This document shows positions 16,432 through 25,406 of a DNA stretch of 64,000 bases, one piece after another. A program made the translations under genes and the position numbers. Below the pieces are notes generated by a model. That model had not been told where the DNA came from. It did not search any database and saw only the letters and a program-made list of their open reading frames with translations. Position 1 is the stretch's first letter; the number at the start of each line of letters is the position of its first letter. The stretch is from assembly GCF_019222765.1 (NCBI RefSeq), contig NZ_CP078145.1, positions 7,068,001 through 7,132,000 on the forward strand. Reading direction: 5' to 3'. The DNA is from Nocardia iowensis (GTDB lineage Bacteria > Actinomycetota > Actinomycetes > Mycobacteriales > Mycobacteriaceae).

Positions 16432-18064
16432 CGGCTAGCGCCTGTCCCACCACTTCCTCCGCGGCCGCCTGCACCTGAGCCAGGTGTTCGGGACCGTGGA
16501 ACGACTCCGCGTAGATCTTGTATTTGTCCTCGGTGCCGGAGGGGCGGGCGGCGAACCACGCGTTCTCCGTGGTCACCTTGAGCCCGCCGAGCGGCGCGCC
16601 ATTGCCCTTCGCCCTGGTGAGCACGGACGTGATGGGCTCACCGGCGATCTCCTTGGTGGTGATCATGTCCGGAGTCAACTTCGCCAATAGTGCTTTCTGT
16701 TCCGTCGTCGCGGCCGCGTCGATCCGCGCATAGGCGGGACTGCCGTAACGGCGTTCCAGTTCGACATAGCGCGCGGACGGGCTCTGCCCGGTGACCGCGG
16801 CGATCTCGGCGGCGAGCAGTGCGAGCAGGATGCCGTCCTTGTCCGTGGTCCACACCGTGCCGTCCATCCGCAGGAACGATGCGCCCGCGCTTTCCTCACC
16901 GCCGAAAGCGAGGCTGCCACTGAACAATCCGGGCACGAAGAACTTGAAGCCGACGGGCACTTCGTGCACATCGCGGCCGAGCACGCTGACCACCCGATCG
17001 ATCATCGACGAGGTGACCACCGTCTTGCCGATCTTGGTGAGCGCGTCCCAGCCCATCCGGTTCGCGACCAGGTATTCGATGGCCACCGCGAGGAAGTGGT
17101 TCGGGTTCATCAGCCCACCGTCGGGGGTGACGATGCCGTGCCGGTCCGCGTCGGCGTCGTTGCCGGTGGATAGGTCGTAGTCGTCTTTGATGGCGATCAG
17201 CGAGGCCATCGCGTAGCGCGATGACGGGTCCATCCGGATCTTGCCGTCGCTGTCCAGCGTCATGAATCGCCAGGTCGGGTCGACGAACGGATTGACAACT
17301 TCGAGCTCGAGGTCGTAGCGCTGCCCGATCTCTTCCCAGTAGTCGACGCTCGCCCCGCCCATCGGGTCGGCGCCGAGCCGGATGCCCGCGCCGCGAATCG
17401 CGTCCAGGTTCAACACATTCGGCAGATCGGCGATGTAGTGGTCGAGATAGTCGTAGCGCTGGACGTTGGTCTCCAGCGCGTGCTGCAACGTGGTGCGCTT
17501 GACGCCGGCGAGGCCGGTGCGCAGCAGTTCGTTGGCACGGGCGGCGATGGCGTCGGTGGCGGTGTTGTCGGCCGGACCGCCGTGCGGCGGGTTGTATTTG
17601 AAGCCGCCGTCGCGTGGCGGATTGTGCGACGGGGTGATCACGATGCCGTCGGCCTGATTCTTGGTGCCGCCCCGATTGTGGCGCAGCACAGCATGACTCA
17701 GGGCGGGCGTCGGGGTGTATCGGTCGCGGGCGTCGATCATCGCGGTCACGTCGTTGGCGGCGAGCACCTCCAGCGCGGTGACCATGGCCGGTTCGGACAA
17801 CGCGTGGGTGTCCCTGGCCAGATACACCGGTCCGGTAATCCCGCGAGTCGCACGGTATTCCACGATCGCTTGCGTGATCGCGAGGATGTGCGCCTCGTTG
17901 AACGCGGTGTCCAGGCTGGAGCCGCGATGTCCCGACGTACCGAAAACCACCTGCTGTGCCGGATCCGTCGGATCCGGGATACGGCTGTAATAGGCCGTAA
18001 CCAGATGTGCGATGTCTTCCAGGTCGGTGGGACGCGCGACACGCCCGGCTCGATCATGGGCCAT
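16424..18064 (-). CDS. pgm: Phosphoglucomutase (alpha-D-glucose phosphate-specific)
   Basis: 546 residues, the normal length for bacterial Pgm. It interconverts glucose 1-phosphate and glucose 6-phosphate, feeding glycogen, trehalose and cell-wall sugar synthesis. Visible motifs: VVFGTSGHRGSS near the N-terminus, the phosphoserine loop GIVITPSHNPPRDGG, the metal loop TGNDADADRHG, the sugar loop AFGGEESAGASF and the phosphate-binding RPSGTEDKYKIY near the C-terminus. ATG 18064 follows GAAGGGAG at a good distance; upstream extension of the frame is not protein-like. The MFS gene overlaps its 3' end. Confidence 0.96.
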   Translation of the reverse strand: MAHDRAGRVARPTDLEDIAHLVTAYYSRIPDPTDPAQQVVFGTSGHRGSSLDTAFNEAHILAITQAIVEYRATRGITGPVYLARDTHALSEPAMVTALEVLAANDVTAMIDARDRYTPTPALSHAVLRHNRGGTKNQADGIVITPSHNPPRDGGFKYNPPHGGPADNTATDAIAARANELLRTGLAGVKRTTLQHALETNVQRYDYLDHYIADLPNVLNLDAIRGAGIRLGADPMGGASVDYWEEIGQRYDLELEVVNPFVDPTWRFMTLDSDGKIRMDPSSRYAMASLIAIKDDYDLSTGNDADADRHGIVTPDGGLMNPNHFLAVAIEYLVANRMGWDALTKIGKTVVTSSMIDRVVSVLGRDVHEVPVGFKFFVPGLFSGSLAFGGEESAGASFLRMDGTVWTTDKDGILLALLAAEIAAVTGQSPSARYVELERRYGSPAYARIDAAATTEQKALLAKLTPDMITTKEIAGEPITSVLTRAKGNGAPLGGLKVTTENAWFAARPSGTEDKYKIYAESFHGPEHLAQVQAAAEEVVGQALAGE

Positions 18065-18111
18065 GCTCGGGTCTCCCTTCCGTATCGGCTGCGCCCTGCT
18101 CGTCATCAGGA

Positions 18112-18474
18112 TCATGTCCACAACCACTGCGTCGTCGACGCGGCGGCGAAAACCGCGGTCAGGCCGGCCGCGACACTGATCACGATGTTGCCGACGGCGT
18201 AGGCGTAAGCGCCGTCCGTCACCAGCCGGATCGTTTCGTAACCGAACGTGCTGAAGGTGGTCAGCGCGCCGCAAAAACCCGTACCGGCAGCGGCCAGCAG
18301 CCAGTTGCCCGCACCCGCGCCGATCAATCCACCGAGCAGCGCCGAACCGACAATGTTAACGGTCAGCGTGCCCAGCGGCAGCAGAGAATCGAAACGCGCT
18401 GCTACGGCACGGTCTACCAGGTAGCGCGCTGGCGCGCCGAGCATTCCGCCGAGCACCACGAGCAACACTGTCAT
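18112..18474 (-). CDS. crcB: Fluoride exporter CrcB/FluC (second subunit gene)
   Basis: 120 residues with four membrane segments. It has the CrcB signatures GGMLGAPARYLVDR at the N-terminus, the pore Asn in TLTVNIVGSALLGG, and GFCGALTTFSTFGYET with the paired Phe of the fluoride path. FluC proteins form dual-topology dimers that expel fluoride; Gram-positive genomes often carry two non-identical genes that make a heterodimer. Its ATG overlaps the stop of the DUF190 gene by 4 nt (18471-18474). Confidence 0.93.
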   Translation of the reverse strand: MTVLLVVLGGMLGAPARYLVDRAVAARFDSLLPLGTLTVNIVGSALLGGLIGAGAGNWLLAAAGTGFCGALTTFSTFGYETIRLVTDGAYAYAVGNIVISVAAGLTAVFAAASTTQWLWT

Positions 18475-18821
18475 CGGGCGGCTCCCTGCCACAGCTCGAG
18501 TGGTGAGAGGGCGACATTGATGCTGGTGAACAGCTCGGCGTTCTGCTCGACGAACGCGCGCAACCGGTCGGTCTCGTCGACCAGCATCAGCACCAGCGGC
18601 AGGTGGTCGGCCAGGTCCAGGATGCGAGTGGTGTGGATGCGGGAGGACGCGCCGTAGCCTTCGATGCCGCGCCACACGCTTGCCCCGGCCAAGCCGGTGT
18701 CGCGGGCGCGCCGGACGATCTCGTGATACAGCGGCGTGTGCCGCCATTTGTCGTCCTCGTCGAGCAGCACCGTCAGCCGGGCCGCCGGTTGCCACTGTCC
18801 CGCTCCACTTCGCTCGATCAC
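18471..18821 (-). CDS. DUF190-family protein in fluoride-export operon
   Basis: 116 residues: LTVLLDEDDKWRHTPLYHEI, then GLAGASVWRGIEGYG, then LPLVLMLVDETDRL, matching DUF190, a PII-like/ferredoxin-like fold repeatedly found beside crcB. I set the start at GTG 18821: it overlaps the upstream crcB stop by 4 nt (GTGA), has GAAGGGGG 8 nt upstream, and yields the usual family length. An ATG at 18881 in frame would create a 64-nt overlap. Its role is unproven; the conserved setting suggests it regulates or assists fluoride export. Confidence 0.85.
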   Translation of the reverse strand: MIERSGAGQWQPAARLTVLLDEDDKWRHTPLYHEIVRRARDTGLAGASVWRGIEGYGASSRIHTTRILDLADHLPLVLMLVDETDRLRAFVEQNAELFTSINVALSPLELWQGAAR

Positions 18822-19381
18822 TGCCTGGCCCCCTTCCGTCGTGCCGTTGCCGTTGACCGCCGAGCCATTCCAGTTGTCCACCGTGTCATGCCCATGGCGA
18901 GCACGACGGCTCCCAGCGACGCCACCACCGTTCCCCCTAGATAGCCGAGCGCCTGAACCGCGGCACCCGATTCGAGCAGTCTACGAACCTCGAGACCGTA
19001 GGTGGAAAAAGTGGTGAAGCCGCCGAGCACTCCGATACCGAGAAAGGGACGCAGCAGTCTGTGGGCTACCCATACCTCGGTGATCAGAACCATCAGCATC
19101 CCGATGGCAAAGCATCCCATGACATTTACCGCGAGCGTCGACCAGGGGACCTGGTCCGGCCCGGCGGGCCACCACACGCCGAAGGCGTAGCGGGCCAGCG
19201 CGCCGATGCCGCCGCCGAGCGAGATCACCACGAGCACCGTCGGTTCGACGTACGGGGTACGCCCCGCTTGCTGACCTCTCGAGCCGAACGCCACCTGCGC
19301 AATGTTATCGGTTGGACCGGACGGTCGAGTCAGCTGTACCCGGCGCGCCGGGACGCTACGAACAGCGTTGTTCGTTGACAT
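18818..19381 (-). CDS. crcB: Fluoride exporter CrcB/FluC (first subunit gene, N-terminally extended)
   Basis: 187 residues if ATG 19381 is used. The membrane domain starts at VVISLGGGIGALARYAFG, with the pore Asn in STLAVNVMGCFAIG and the Phe pair in GVLGGFTTFSTYGLE. About 50 hydrophilic N-terminal residues precede it, longer than in most CrcB proteins, and a hydrophilic Arg/Ala-rich tail follows. A GTG at 19438 in frame is a possible alternative start. First gene of a crcB-DUF190-crcB unit with 4-nt overlaps at both junctions. I could not make out a fluoride riboswitch in the leader. Confidence 0.9.
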   Translation of the reverse strand: MSTNNAVRSVPARRVQLTRPSGPTDNIAQVAFGSRGQQAGRTPYVEPTVLVVISLGGGIGALARYAFGVWWPAGPDQVPWSTLAVNVMGCFAIGMLMVLITEVWVAHRLLRPFLGIGVLGGFTTFSTYGLEVRRLLESGAAVQALGYLGGTVVASLGAVVLAMGMTRWTTGMARRSTATARRKGARQ

Positions 19382-19463
19382 CCGGCCGAGTTCCGCGTAC
19401 GAATGGGCTGAAGGTTTGGCCGAAGTTGCCTCCCCCACCTCACTTACTCAGGTCGGAGCAACG

Positions 19464-20747
19464 ATGGCGGCACAACGGGCACAACCGAATGCGCACCCGG
19501 AGACGGCGGAACCGCGCCGACCGGAGCATCAGCAAACCTCCGGCAGACGGCAATTGACCGTCAGCCGGGCTATCCGCCGGCTCTCGATCGTGGCGCTCGC
19601 GGCGGCCACGGCCGGGCTCGGCCACCTGACTCCAGCGGCGGCCGACCCCATCTATCCGGTCCCCGACAGCGACGGGTTCTACGCCGCGCCACCGGATGTC
19701 GCGAACTTCCAGCCGGGCGACGTGATGCGCAGCAGGCCGGTGCCCGCCGCGGGCTTCCCCGGCGCGACCGCGTGGCAATTGCTGTACCGGTCGACCAATT
19801 CGGCCGATGAACCGATCGGGGCGATGACCACGCTGCTGCTTCCGCCGGGCGGTGGCATGAACCGTCCGCTCGTGTCGTATCAGCCGTTCGTCAATTCGCT
19901 CGGCCTCCAGTGCGCACCGTCGCACAGCATCTTCAACGGCACCATGCAGGAAGCGCCCGCGCTGAACCTGCTGCTGGCCAGGGGCTGGGCGGTGGCGGTG
20001 CCGGATCATCTCGGTCCGACCAGCGCCTATGGCGCCGCGCGCCTCGGCGGCAGGCTGACCCTCGACGGCATTCGCGCCGTAAAGCGGTTCGCCCCAGCCG
20101 ATCTCGCGGGTAGCCCGGTCGGCATGGCGGGTTACTCGGGTGGCGGCATGGCGACCGGATTCGCCGCGGCGCTCGCGCCGGAGTACGCGCCGGAGTTGCC
20201 GATCGTCGGCGCGGCGCAGGGCGGTGTCCCGATGAACATCGGCAAGCTGGCCCAGGATGTCGGGTTGCAACGGACCCCGCTGTTCGGCCTCGGCTTCGCG
20301 GCCGCCGTCGGGCTCGAGCGGGAGTACCCGTCCGAACTGCAGATGGACCGGATCCTGAACCCGGCCGGGTTCGCGCTGCGCGACCAGGTCGCCAACGCGT
20401 GCACCAACGAGATCATCAACGCGGGTGCGAACAAGAGCTTCAGCGATGTCTTCTACGGCGATATGGAGGCCGATCCCACGGTGGTCCGCATCCTGCACGA
20501 GAACAGCATCGAGATCTACCCGGGCGTGCCGCGTACCCCGATCTACGAATGGCACGGCGCCGCCGACCAGGTCTCGCCGCAGCTGGTGCGCGATGTCGCG
20601 GGCCGGTACTGCGCCGAGGGCGTCCGGGTGCAGCTGGACATGATCGCCGGCGCCGACCACGGCACCGCGATCGCACCGGGCTCGGTCAACGCGTTCAACT
20701 ATCTGGGCGACCGCTTCGCGGGCATCCCGGCACCGAGCAACTGCTGA
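19464..20747 (+). CDS. Secreted LIP-family lipase
   Basis: 427 residues. A long N-region with Arg residues precedes a hydrophobic segment (LSIVALAAATAGLGHLTPAA) and a probable cleavage site at ADP, so the enzyme is exported. The catalytic elbow is GMAGYSGGGMATGF, the Asp is probably in YEWHGAADQVSP and the His in IAGADHGTAIAPG. Cys residues in LGLQCAPS, ANACTN, RYCAEG and the C-terminal SNC suggest disulfides. This is the secretory lipase (PF03583) family, common in Nocardia and Mycobacterium, acting on host or environmental acylglycerols. ATG 19464 has GGAG upstream. It is divergent from crcB and converges on a DHA2 pump. Confidence 0.9.
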   Translation: MAAQRAQPNAHPETAEPRRPEHQQTSGRRQLTVSRAIRRLSIVALAAATAGLGHLTPAAADPIYPVPDSDGFYAAPPDVANFQPGDVMRSRPVPAAGFPGATAWQLLYRSTNSADEPIGAMTTLLLPPGGGMNRPLVSYQPFVNSLGLQCAPSHSIFNGTMQEAPALNLLLARGWAVAVPDHLGPTSAYGAARLGGRLTLDGIRAVKRFAPADLAGSPVGMAGYSGGGMATGFAAALAPEYAPELPIVGAAQGGVPMNIGKLAQDVGLQRTPLFGLGFAAAVGLEREYPSELQMDRILNPAGFALRDQVANACTNEIINAGANKSFSDVFYGDMEADPTVVRILHENSIEIYPGVPRTPIYEWHGAADQVSPQLVRDVAGRYCAEGVRVQLDMIAGADHGTAIAPGSVNAFNYLGDRFAGIPAPSNC

Positions 20748-20801
20748 CTGCACGCAACACCCGAGCTATACCAACCACCACGCGCGAGTTTTGCGAGCGC
20801 C

Positions 20802-20895
20802 GTTCGCGGCCCGTCCCGCGTCCGAGTGGACGAAGCGCATGCGCCGAAGGCGCAAGTCTCGTCCGCTCGGACGCGGGACTCCGGGGGCCGCGAAC
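20802..20895. terminator. Long imperfect inverted repeat between convergent genes
   Basis: Left arm 20802-20833 and right arm 20859-20895 pair over about 32 bp: GTTCGCGGCC with GGCCGCGAAC (20886-20895), and CGTCCCGCGTCCGAGTGGACGA with the segment 20859-20880, with a small bulge and few mismatches. The apex contains a second perfect hairpin, GCGCC-GAA-GGCGC (20841-20853). It sits between the stops of the lipase (20747) and the DHA2 pump (20921), the right place for a bidirectional terminator, though it lacks U-tracts and could also be an interspersed palindromic repeat. Confidence 0.6.
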
Positions 20896-20920
20896 ACGCC
20901 GCGCCCGCGCGGCCGATAAC

Positions 20921-22420
20921 TCAGTGCGCGAGCACCGGCTCACCCTCCGAAGGCTCCGGAACCGTATTGGGCATGAGCACCGCGGTGATCACCGCACCGG
21001 CCACGAAGATCGCGGTGGCCCACCAGAAGCTGGTGGTGTAGCTCTCGACCGCGGACTGCGCCACGGTCAACGGGTCCGGCGTGCGGGTCGACAGGTAGTC
21101 GGTCGCGGCCGAGGCGGCGATAGTGCTGAGCAGCGCGGTACCGATCGAGCCACCGACCTGCTGGCTGGTGTTGATCATCGCCGACGCCACACCGGCGTCC
21201 TCGTGATGCACGCCGGAGGTCGCGCCCTGGAACGCGGTCGACATCGCACCACCGAGACCGAGACCGAGCAGGATCAGCGCGGGCAGGATGTGCGAGGAGT
21301 AACCGGTGTCGAGACCGATCTGGGTCAGCCAGGCCATGCCGCCCGCGGCGATCAGGAACCCGCCGGCCATCACGATCTTCGGGCCGACCTTGGGCAGCAC
21401 CAGCGAGGGAACCATGGTGGACGAGACGACCATGGCCGCCACCATCGGCAGGAACGCCAAGCCGGTCTTGATCGGCGAGTAGCCCATGCTCAGCTGCATG
21501 TAGTAGGTGAGGAACAGGAAGATCGCGAACATCCCGATGCCCATGATGAAGACGGTCAGGAACGATCCGCCACGGGTGCGGTCCAGCACGATGCGCAGCG
21601 GCAGCAAGGGATTGGCGACCTTGGTCTCCAGCCACACGAACACCGCGAGCAGCACCGCGCCGCCGATGAGGAAGGCCAGCGTGACCGGGTTGGTCCAGCT
21701 GGTCGACTCGGCATGCGAGAAGCCGTACACGATGCCGAACAGCGCCGCGGTCACCACCACGGTGCCGGGGATATCGAGCTTTGGCCGCTCGGCAACCACA
21801 TGCTTGGCCAGCAGCAGCACCGCGCCGACCAGCGCGACGGCGGCGAAAGCCAGGTTGACGAACATCACCCAGCGCCAGTTCGCCCATTCGGTGAGCATGC
21901 CGCCGAGCAACAGGCCGATCGCACCGCCCGCACCGGCGACCGCACCGAAGATGCCGAAGGCCTTGGCCCGCTCTCCCGGTTCGGTGAAGGTGACGGTGAG
22001 CAGTGACAAGGCGGCCGGAGCCAGCAGCGCGCCGAAGATGCCCTGGCCGACGCGTGCCGCCACCAGCATCTCGAAGCTGGTTGCCGCGCCGCCGACCGCG
22101 GAGGCACCGGCGAAACCGATCAGGCCGATGATGAAGGTATTGCGACGGCCGAAGAGGTCACTGAGCCGACCGCCGAGCAGCAGCAGGCTGCCGAACGCGA
22201 GCGCGTAACCGGTGACTACCCACTGGCGATCGCCGTCACTGAACCCCAGATCCCGCTGAGCAGCCGGGAGGGCGATATTCACGACGGTCGCATCCAGCAC
22301 GACCATGAGCTGTGCCACGCCGAGAATGGCCAGCACCCACCAGCGCAGGGCGTGCGAGCCGCGACGGCCCTGATCCGTTTTATCGGGGGCGGGTGCCCCA
22401 CGGTCGAACGTGGTAGTCAT
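20921..22420 (-). CDS. DHA2-family (EmrB/QacA) MFS drug efflux pump
   Basis: 499 residues, about 14 membrane segments as usual for DHA2. Signatures: LMVVLDATVVNIALPAAQRD in TM1, WVVTGYALAFG, and the loop LGGRLSDLFGRRNTFIIG. Such pumps expel lipophilic cations, dyes and antibiotics with the proton gradient. ATG 22420 follows AAAGGGG. It is divergent from a TetR regulator at 22538 with an inverted repeat in the gap, the classical arrangement of an inducible multidrug pump. Substrate not predictable. Confidence 0.93.
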   Translation of the reverse strand: MTTTFDRGAPAPDKTDQGRRGSHALRWWVLAILGVAQLMVVLDATVVNIALPAAQRDLGFSDGDRQWVVTGYALAFGSLLLLGGRLSDLFGRRNTFIIGLIGFAGASAVGGAATSFEMLVAARVGQGIFGALLAPAALSLLTVTFTEPGERAKAFGIFGAVAGAGGAIGLLLGGMLTEWANWRWVMFVNLAFAAVALVGAVLLLAKHVVAERPKLDIPGTVVVTAALFGIVYGFSHAESTSWTNPVTLAFLIGGAVLLAVFVWLETKVANPLLPLRIVLDRTRGGSFLTVFIMGIGMFAIFLFLTYYMQLSMGYSPIKTGLAFLPMVAAMVVSSTMVPSLVLPKVGPKIVMAGGFLIAAGGMAWLTQIGLDTGYSSHILPALILLGLGLGGAMSTAFQGATSGVHHEDAGVASAMINTSQQVGGSIGTALLSTIAASAATDYLSTRTPDPLTVAQSAVESYTTSFWWATAIFVAGAVITAVLMPNTVPEPSEGEPVLAH

Positions 22421-22459
22421 GTGTCCCCTTTGTCTCGAGTATTGATGCGGAGTTACAAC

Positions 22460-22495
22460 CTCCGGTTACCGAAGTAAGCTATCACGATAACGGAG
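22460..22495. promoter_or_regulatory. Candidate TetR operator between DHA2 pump and regulator
   Basis: CTCCGGTTA (22460-22468) and TAACGGAG (22488-22495) form an inverted repeat with one base missing in the right arm, spaced by 19 bp, in the middle of the 117-bp divergent gap. Position and symmetry fit binding by the adjacent TetR protein. Confidence 0.4.
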
Positions 22496-22537
22496 AGAAC
22501 GCCTCCGCTTAATCCCGATACTTGATAGGATGTGGGT

Positions 22538-23209
22538 GTGAATCACGCCACGGCACTTTCTCCACCCCGGCGCCTGCGTGCCGATGCCGCGCGGAACCAG
22601 CAGCGGATCATCGCCGCGGCGCGCGAACTCTTCGCCGACCACGGACTCGAGATCACCCTCGATGACGTCGCCGAACGCGCCGGTGTCGGCGTCGGTACCG
22701 TCTACCGCCGGTTCGCGAACAAGAAGGAACTGATCACCGAGGTCTTCGAACAGAATCTCGGAGACTTCGCCGAGGCGGCCGACGCCGCCTACCGGCATGC
22801 CGATCCATGGTTCGGACTCGTCGAGTTCTTCGAGTACGCGTGCAGACACATGGCAGTGAACCGTGGTTTCAGCGAGGTGATGCTGGAACTCGAGGACGAT
22901 ATCGACCGGTTCGTGGTTGTCCGCGACCGGATCAAGCCCACCGTCCTCGCCATCGTGGACCGCGCGCGGAACGCGGGCGCCCTCGCGCCCGGCGTCGAGC
23001 CCTCCGACTTCTTCGCGCTGATCCACATGGTCGACGGCATGGCGGAATTCGCCCGGCCGGTCAATCCCGATGTCTGGCAGCGCTACATGGCAATCGTGCT
23101 CAATGGCGTACGCGCCGACGGCATCCCGCGTCAGCACCTGCCGGTGCCGCCGCTGACCGATGACGAGGTAGAACAGGCCAAGGGCGCGTGCTCGGGACGC
23201 CGAAGGTAA
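22538..23209 (+). CDS. TetR-family regulator of the divergent DHA2 pump
   Basis: 223 residues. HTH: RNQQRIIAAARELFADHGLE, then LDDVAERAGVGVGTVYRRFA; the C-terminal region resembles the TetR_C_33/SbtR-like group (VELSDFFALIHMVDG-like segment). GTG 22538 is 7 nt after AGGA; a GTG two codons earlier is possible. By position it should repress the pump at 20921 and be released by a pump substrate. The sugar-lactone oxidase follows 53 bp later but has its own promoter. Confidence 0.88.
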   Translation: MNHATALSPPRRLRADAARNQQRIIAAARELFADHGLEITLDDVAERAGVGVGTVYRRFANKKELITEVFEQNLGDFAEAADAAYRHADPWFGLVEFFEYACRHMAVNRGFSEVMLELEDDIDRFVVVRDRIKPTVLAIVDRARNAGALAPGVEPSDFFALIHMVDGMAEFARPVNPDVWQRYMAIVLNGVRADGIPRQHLPVPPLTDDEVEQAKGACSGRRR

Positions 23210-23262
23210 CAACTACGTTATAGGTAGCCCACATCACACTGTGATCCCCTACAGTTGGTCAC

Positions 23263-24561
23263 ATGACCAACTCGTGGGTGAACTGGGCTGGCGATCAACA
23301 CTGCGCGCCGGCGAGCATCGCCACCCCGCGCACCGTAGATGAGGTCGCCGAGGTTCTCGGCCGGGCCGGCGATGCCGGACAGATCGTGCGCGTCGCGGGT
23401 GCCGGACACTCGTTCACCGACACCGTCCTGACCGACGGCGTGCTGCTCGACCTGGCCAACCTCAATCGCGTCCTCGACGTCGACGCCGACACCGGCCGGG
23501 TCCGAGTCGAGGCGGGCATCACCCTCAACGCCGCGAGCAACGCGCTGCACGAGCACGGCCTCGCCTTCCCCAACCTCGGCGATATCGACGTGCAGACCGT
23601 CGCGGGCGCCACCGCCACCGCGACCCACGGCACCGGGGCCGCCCTGCAAAACCTCTCCGCCGCACTGCATTCCATCGAACTGATGCTCGCCGACGGCAGC
23701 CGGCTCGAGCTGAACGCGGAGACCGATCCCGAGGGCTGGCGCGCGGCTAGGGTCAGTGTCGGCGCGCTGGGCGTGATCACCGCCGCGACGCTGCAGTTGG
23801 TGCCGTCGTTCGTGCTCGAAGGCGTCGAGCGGCCGGTCCCCGTGGACGACATTCTCGCCGACCTGGACTCCTACATCGACAGCAACCAGCACTTCGAGTT
23901 CTACATGTTCGCGCACAGCCCGCTCGCTATGACCAAGCGCAACAACCCCGTCCAGCTCCTGGAGCAGCCGCGCGGCAAGGCCGTCGACTGGTTCGCCGAC
24001 ATCCTGATGTCCAACTACACCTTCGACGCGCTGTGCAAACTCGGCCGCTGGCAGCCGCGGCTGGTGCCCTGGATCCACCGCGGCGCCGCCTACGCGGGCA
24101 GCTACCGCCGTCAGGTCGACCGCTCCTACCGAGTCTTCGCCTCCCCGCGCCTGCTGCGCTTCACCGAGATGGAATACGCCATCCCGCGCGAGCACTCCGC
24201 CGCGGCGATCCGCGAGATCAAGGAGCTGTCCACCAGATTCGATACGCCGATGCCGATCGAGGTCCGCTGGGTCGCCCCCGACGACGCCTTCCTATCCCCC
24301 GCCACCGGCCGCGACACCTGCTACATCGCCGTGCACCAGTACCGGGGCATGGCCTACGAGCCGTACTTCCGCGCCTGCGAGGCGGTGTTCGACAAGTACG
24401 ACGGCCGCCCGCACTGGGGCAAGCGCCACTTCCAGACCGCGGACACGCTGCGCCGGCGCTACCCGGACTGGGACCGCTTCGCCGAAGTCCGCCGCCGCTT
24501 CGACCCCAAGGGCCGTTTCAGCAACGCCTATCTAAACCGCGTGCTCGGACCGGTCGACTAA
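23263..24561 (+). CDS. FAD-linked L-gulono/D-arabinono-1,4-lactone oxidase-type enzyme
   Basis: 432 residues. The N-terminal FAD (PCMH) domain shows RVAGAGHSFTDTVLTDG and ATATATHGTG; the C-terminal ALO domain ends with DGRPHWGKRHF and DPKGRFSNAYLNRVLG, the conserved lactone-oxidase block. Homologues include the M. tuberculosis gulonolactone dehydrogenase. The reaction oxidises an aldonolactone to an ascorbate-like product; in actinobacteria the physiological role is unsettled. The motif TACAGT (23250-23255) lies 7 nt before ATG 23263, so a leaderless transcript is likely. Confidence 0.9.
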   Translation: MTNSWVNWAGDQHCAPASIATPRTVDEVAEVLGRAGDAGQIVRVAGAGHSFTDTVLTDGVLLDLANLNRVLDVDADTGRVRVEAGITLNAASNALHEHGLAFPNLGDIDVQTVAGATATATHGTGAALQNLSAALHSIELMLADGSRLELNAETDPEGWRAARVSVGALGVITAATLQLVPSFVLEGVERPVPVDDILADLDSYIDSNQHFEFYMFAHSPLAMTKRNNPVQLLEQPRGKAVDWFADILMSNYTFDALCKLGRWQPRLVPWIHRGAAYAGSYRRQVDRSYRVFASPRLLRFTEMEYAIPREHSAAAIREIKELSTRFDTPMPIEVRWVAPDDAFLSPATGRDTCYIAVHQYRGMAYEPYFRACEAVFDKYDGRPHWGKRHFQTADTLRRRYPDWDRFAEVRRRFDPKGRFSNAYLNRVLGPVD

Positions 24562-24589
24562 CGGCGGCGCGCGCACGCCATCGCGAAAG

Positions 24590-25342
24590 CTACGCCCCGG
24601 CCTCGAGGATCTCGGCGACCAGGCGGGGCACGGCGGTGCCGATGGGTTCGCGGATGATCTCGGTGGCCATCGAGTCGTACGGCGTGGGTTCGGCATTGAC
24701 GATGACCAGGTCCGCGCCGCTCTGCACGGCGATGGCGCACATCGACGCCGCCGGTTCGACCTGCAGCGAGCTGCCGATCGCCAGGAAGATGTCGCTGGTT
24801 TCCGCGGTGAGCGCGGCCTTCATCATGGTGCGGCGGTCCATCTGCTGGCCGAACATGATGGTGGCCGATTTCAGTACGCCGCCGCAGTCCGGGCACGGTG
24901 GATCCGCCTCGCCCGCCGCGACGCGGTCCAGGGTCGCGGCCATCGTTGTCTGATAGTCGCATTCGACGCAGACCACCTCGAACATGTTGCCGTGGATCTC
25001 GATCACCCGGTCCGCCGCGAAACCGGCGCGTTGGTGCAGTCGGTCGATGTTCTGGGTGATGATCGTGACCGCACGCCCGGCGCGGGCCAGCGCGGCCAGC
25101 GCGGTATGCGCGGCGTTCGGTCGCGCCCGCCATGCCGGGTTGTCGCGCCGGGCCAGCCACGCTCGTTGCCGCAGTTCCGGATCGGCCAGGTAGTTGTCGT
25201 AGGTCGAGAGCAGTTCGGCGATCGGGTCTTTCGTCCACACACCACGCGGCCCGCGGAAGTCGGGGATGCCGGAGTCGGTGGAGATGCCCGCCCCGGTGAG
25301 CACCCCGATGCGGCCGTCCCGGCGGCGCCACTCGCTCGTCAT
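24590..25342 (-). CDS. Sir2-family NAD-dependent protein deacylase
   Basis: 250 residues, normal length for a bacterial sirtuin. Motifs: GVLTGAGISTDSGIPDFRG near the N-terminus, IITQNIDRLHQRAG, the catalytic His in VIEIHGNMFEV, a four-Cys zinc site (CVEC and, after a loop, CPDC), and AIGSSLQVEPAAS. It removes acyl groups from lysines using NAD and probably regulates acyl-CoA synthetases. ATG 25342 gives MTSEWRRRDGRIGVLTGAG; an upstream extension is not sirtuin-like. Convergent with the lactone oxidase. Confidence 0.93.
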   Translation of the reverse strand: MTSEWRRRDGRIGVLTGAGISTDSGIPDFRGPRGVWTKDPIAELLSTYDNYLADPELRQRAWLARRDNPAWRARPNAAHTALAALARAGRAVTIITQNIDRLHQRAGFAADRVIEIHGNMFEVVCVECDYQTTMAATLDRVAAGEADPPCPDCGGVLKSATIMFGQQMDRRTMMKAALTAETSDIFLAIGSSLQVEPAASMCAIAVQSGADLVIVNAEPTPYDSMATEIIREPIGTAVPRLVAEILEAGA

Positions 25343-25406
25343 AGCACCGAAGCCTAGGACGCGCCGCACACCGCGGCATCCGTGCGCGCATTCGACCAGC
25401 GCAAGA

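Noticed and set aside
19382..19463. Possible fluoride riboswitch ahead of the crcB operon
   Set aside because: I could not find the conserved pseudoknot elements by eye; left as an open test.
20399..22006. 535-codon plus-strand open frame opposite the DHA2 pump
   Set aside because: Low-complexity His/Arg/Gly-rich translation, shadow of the MFS codon pattern; the pump is certain.
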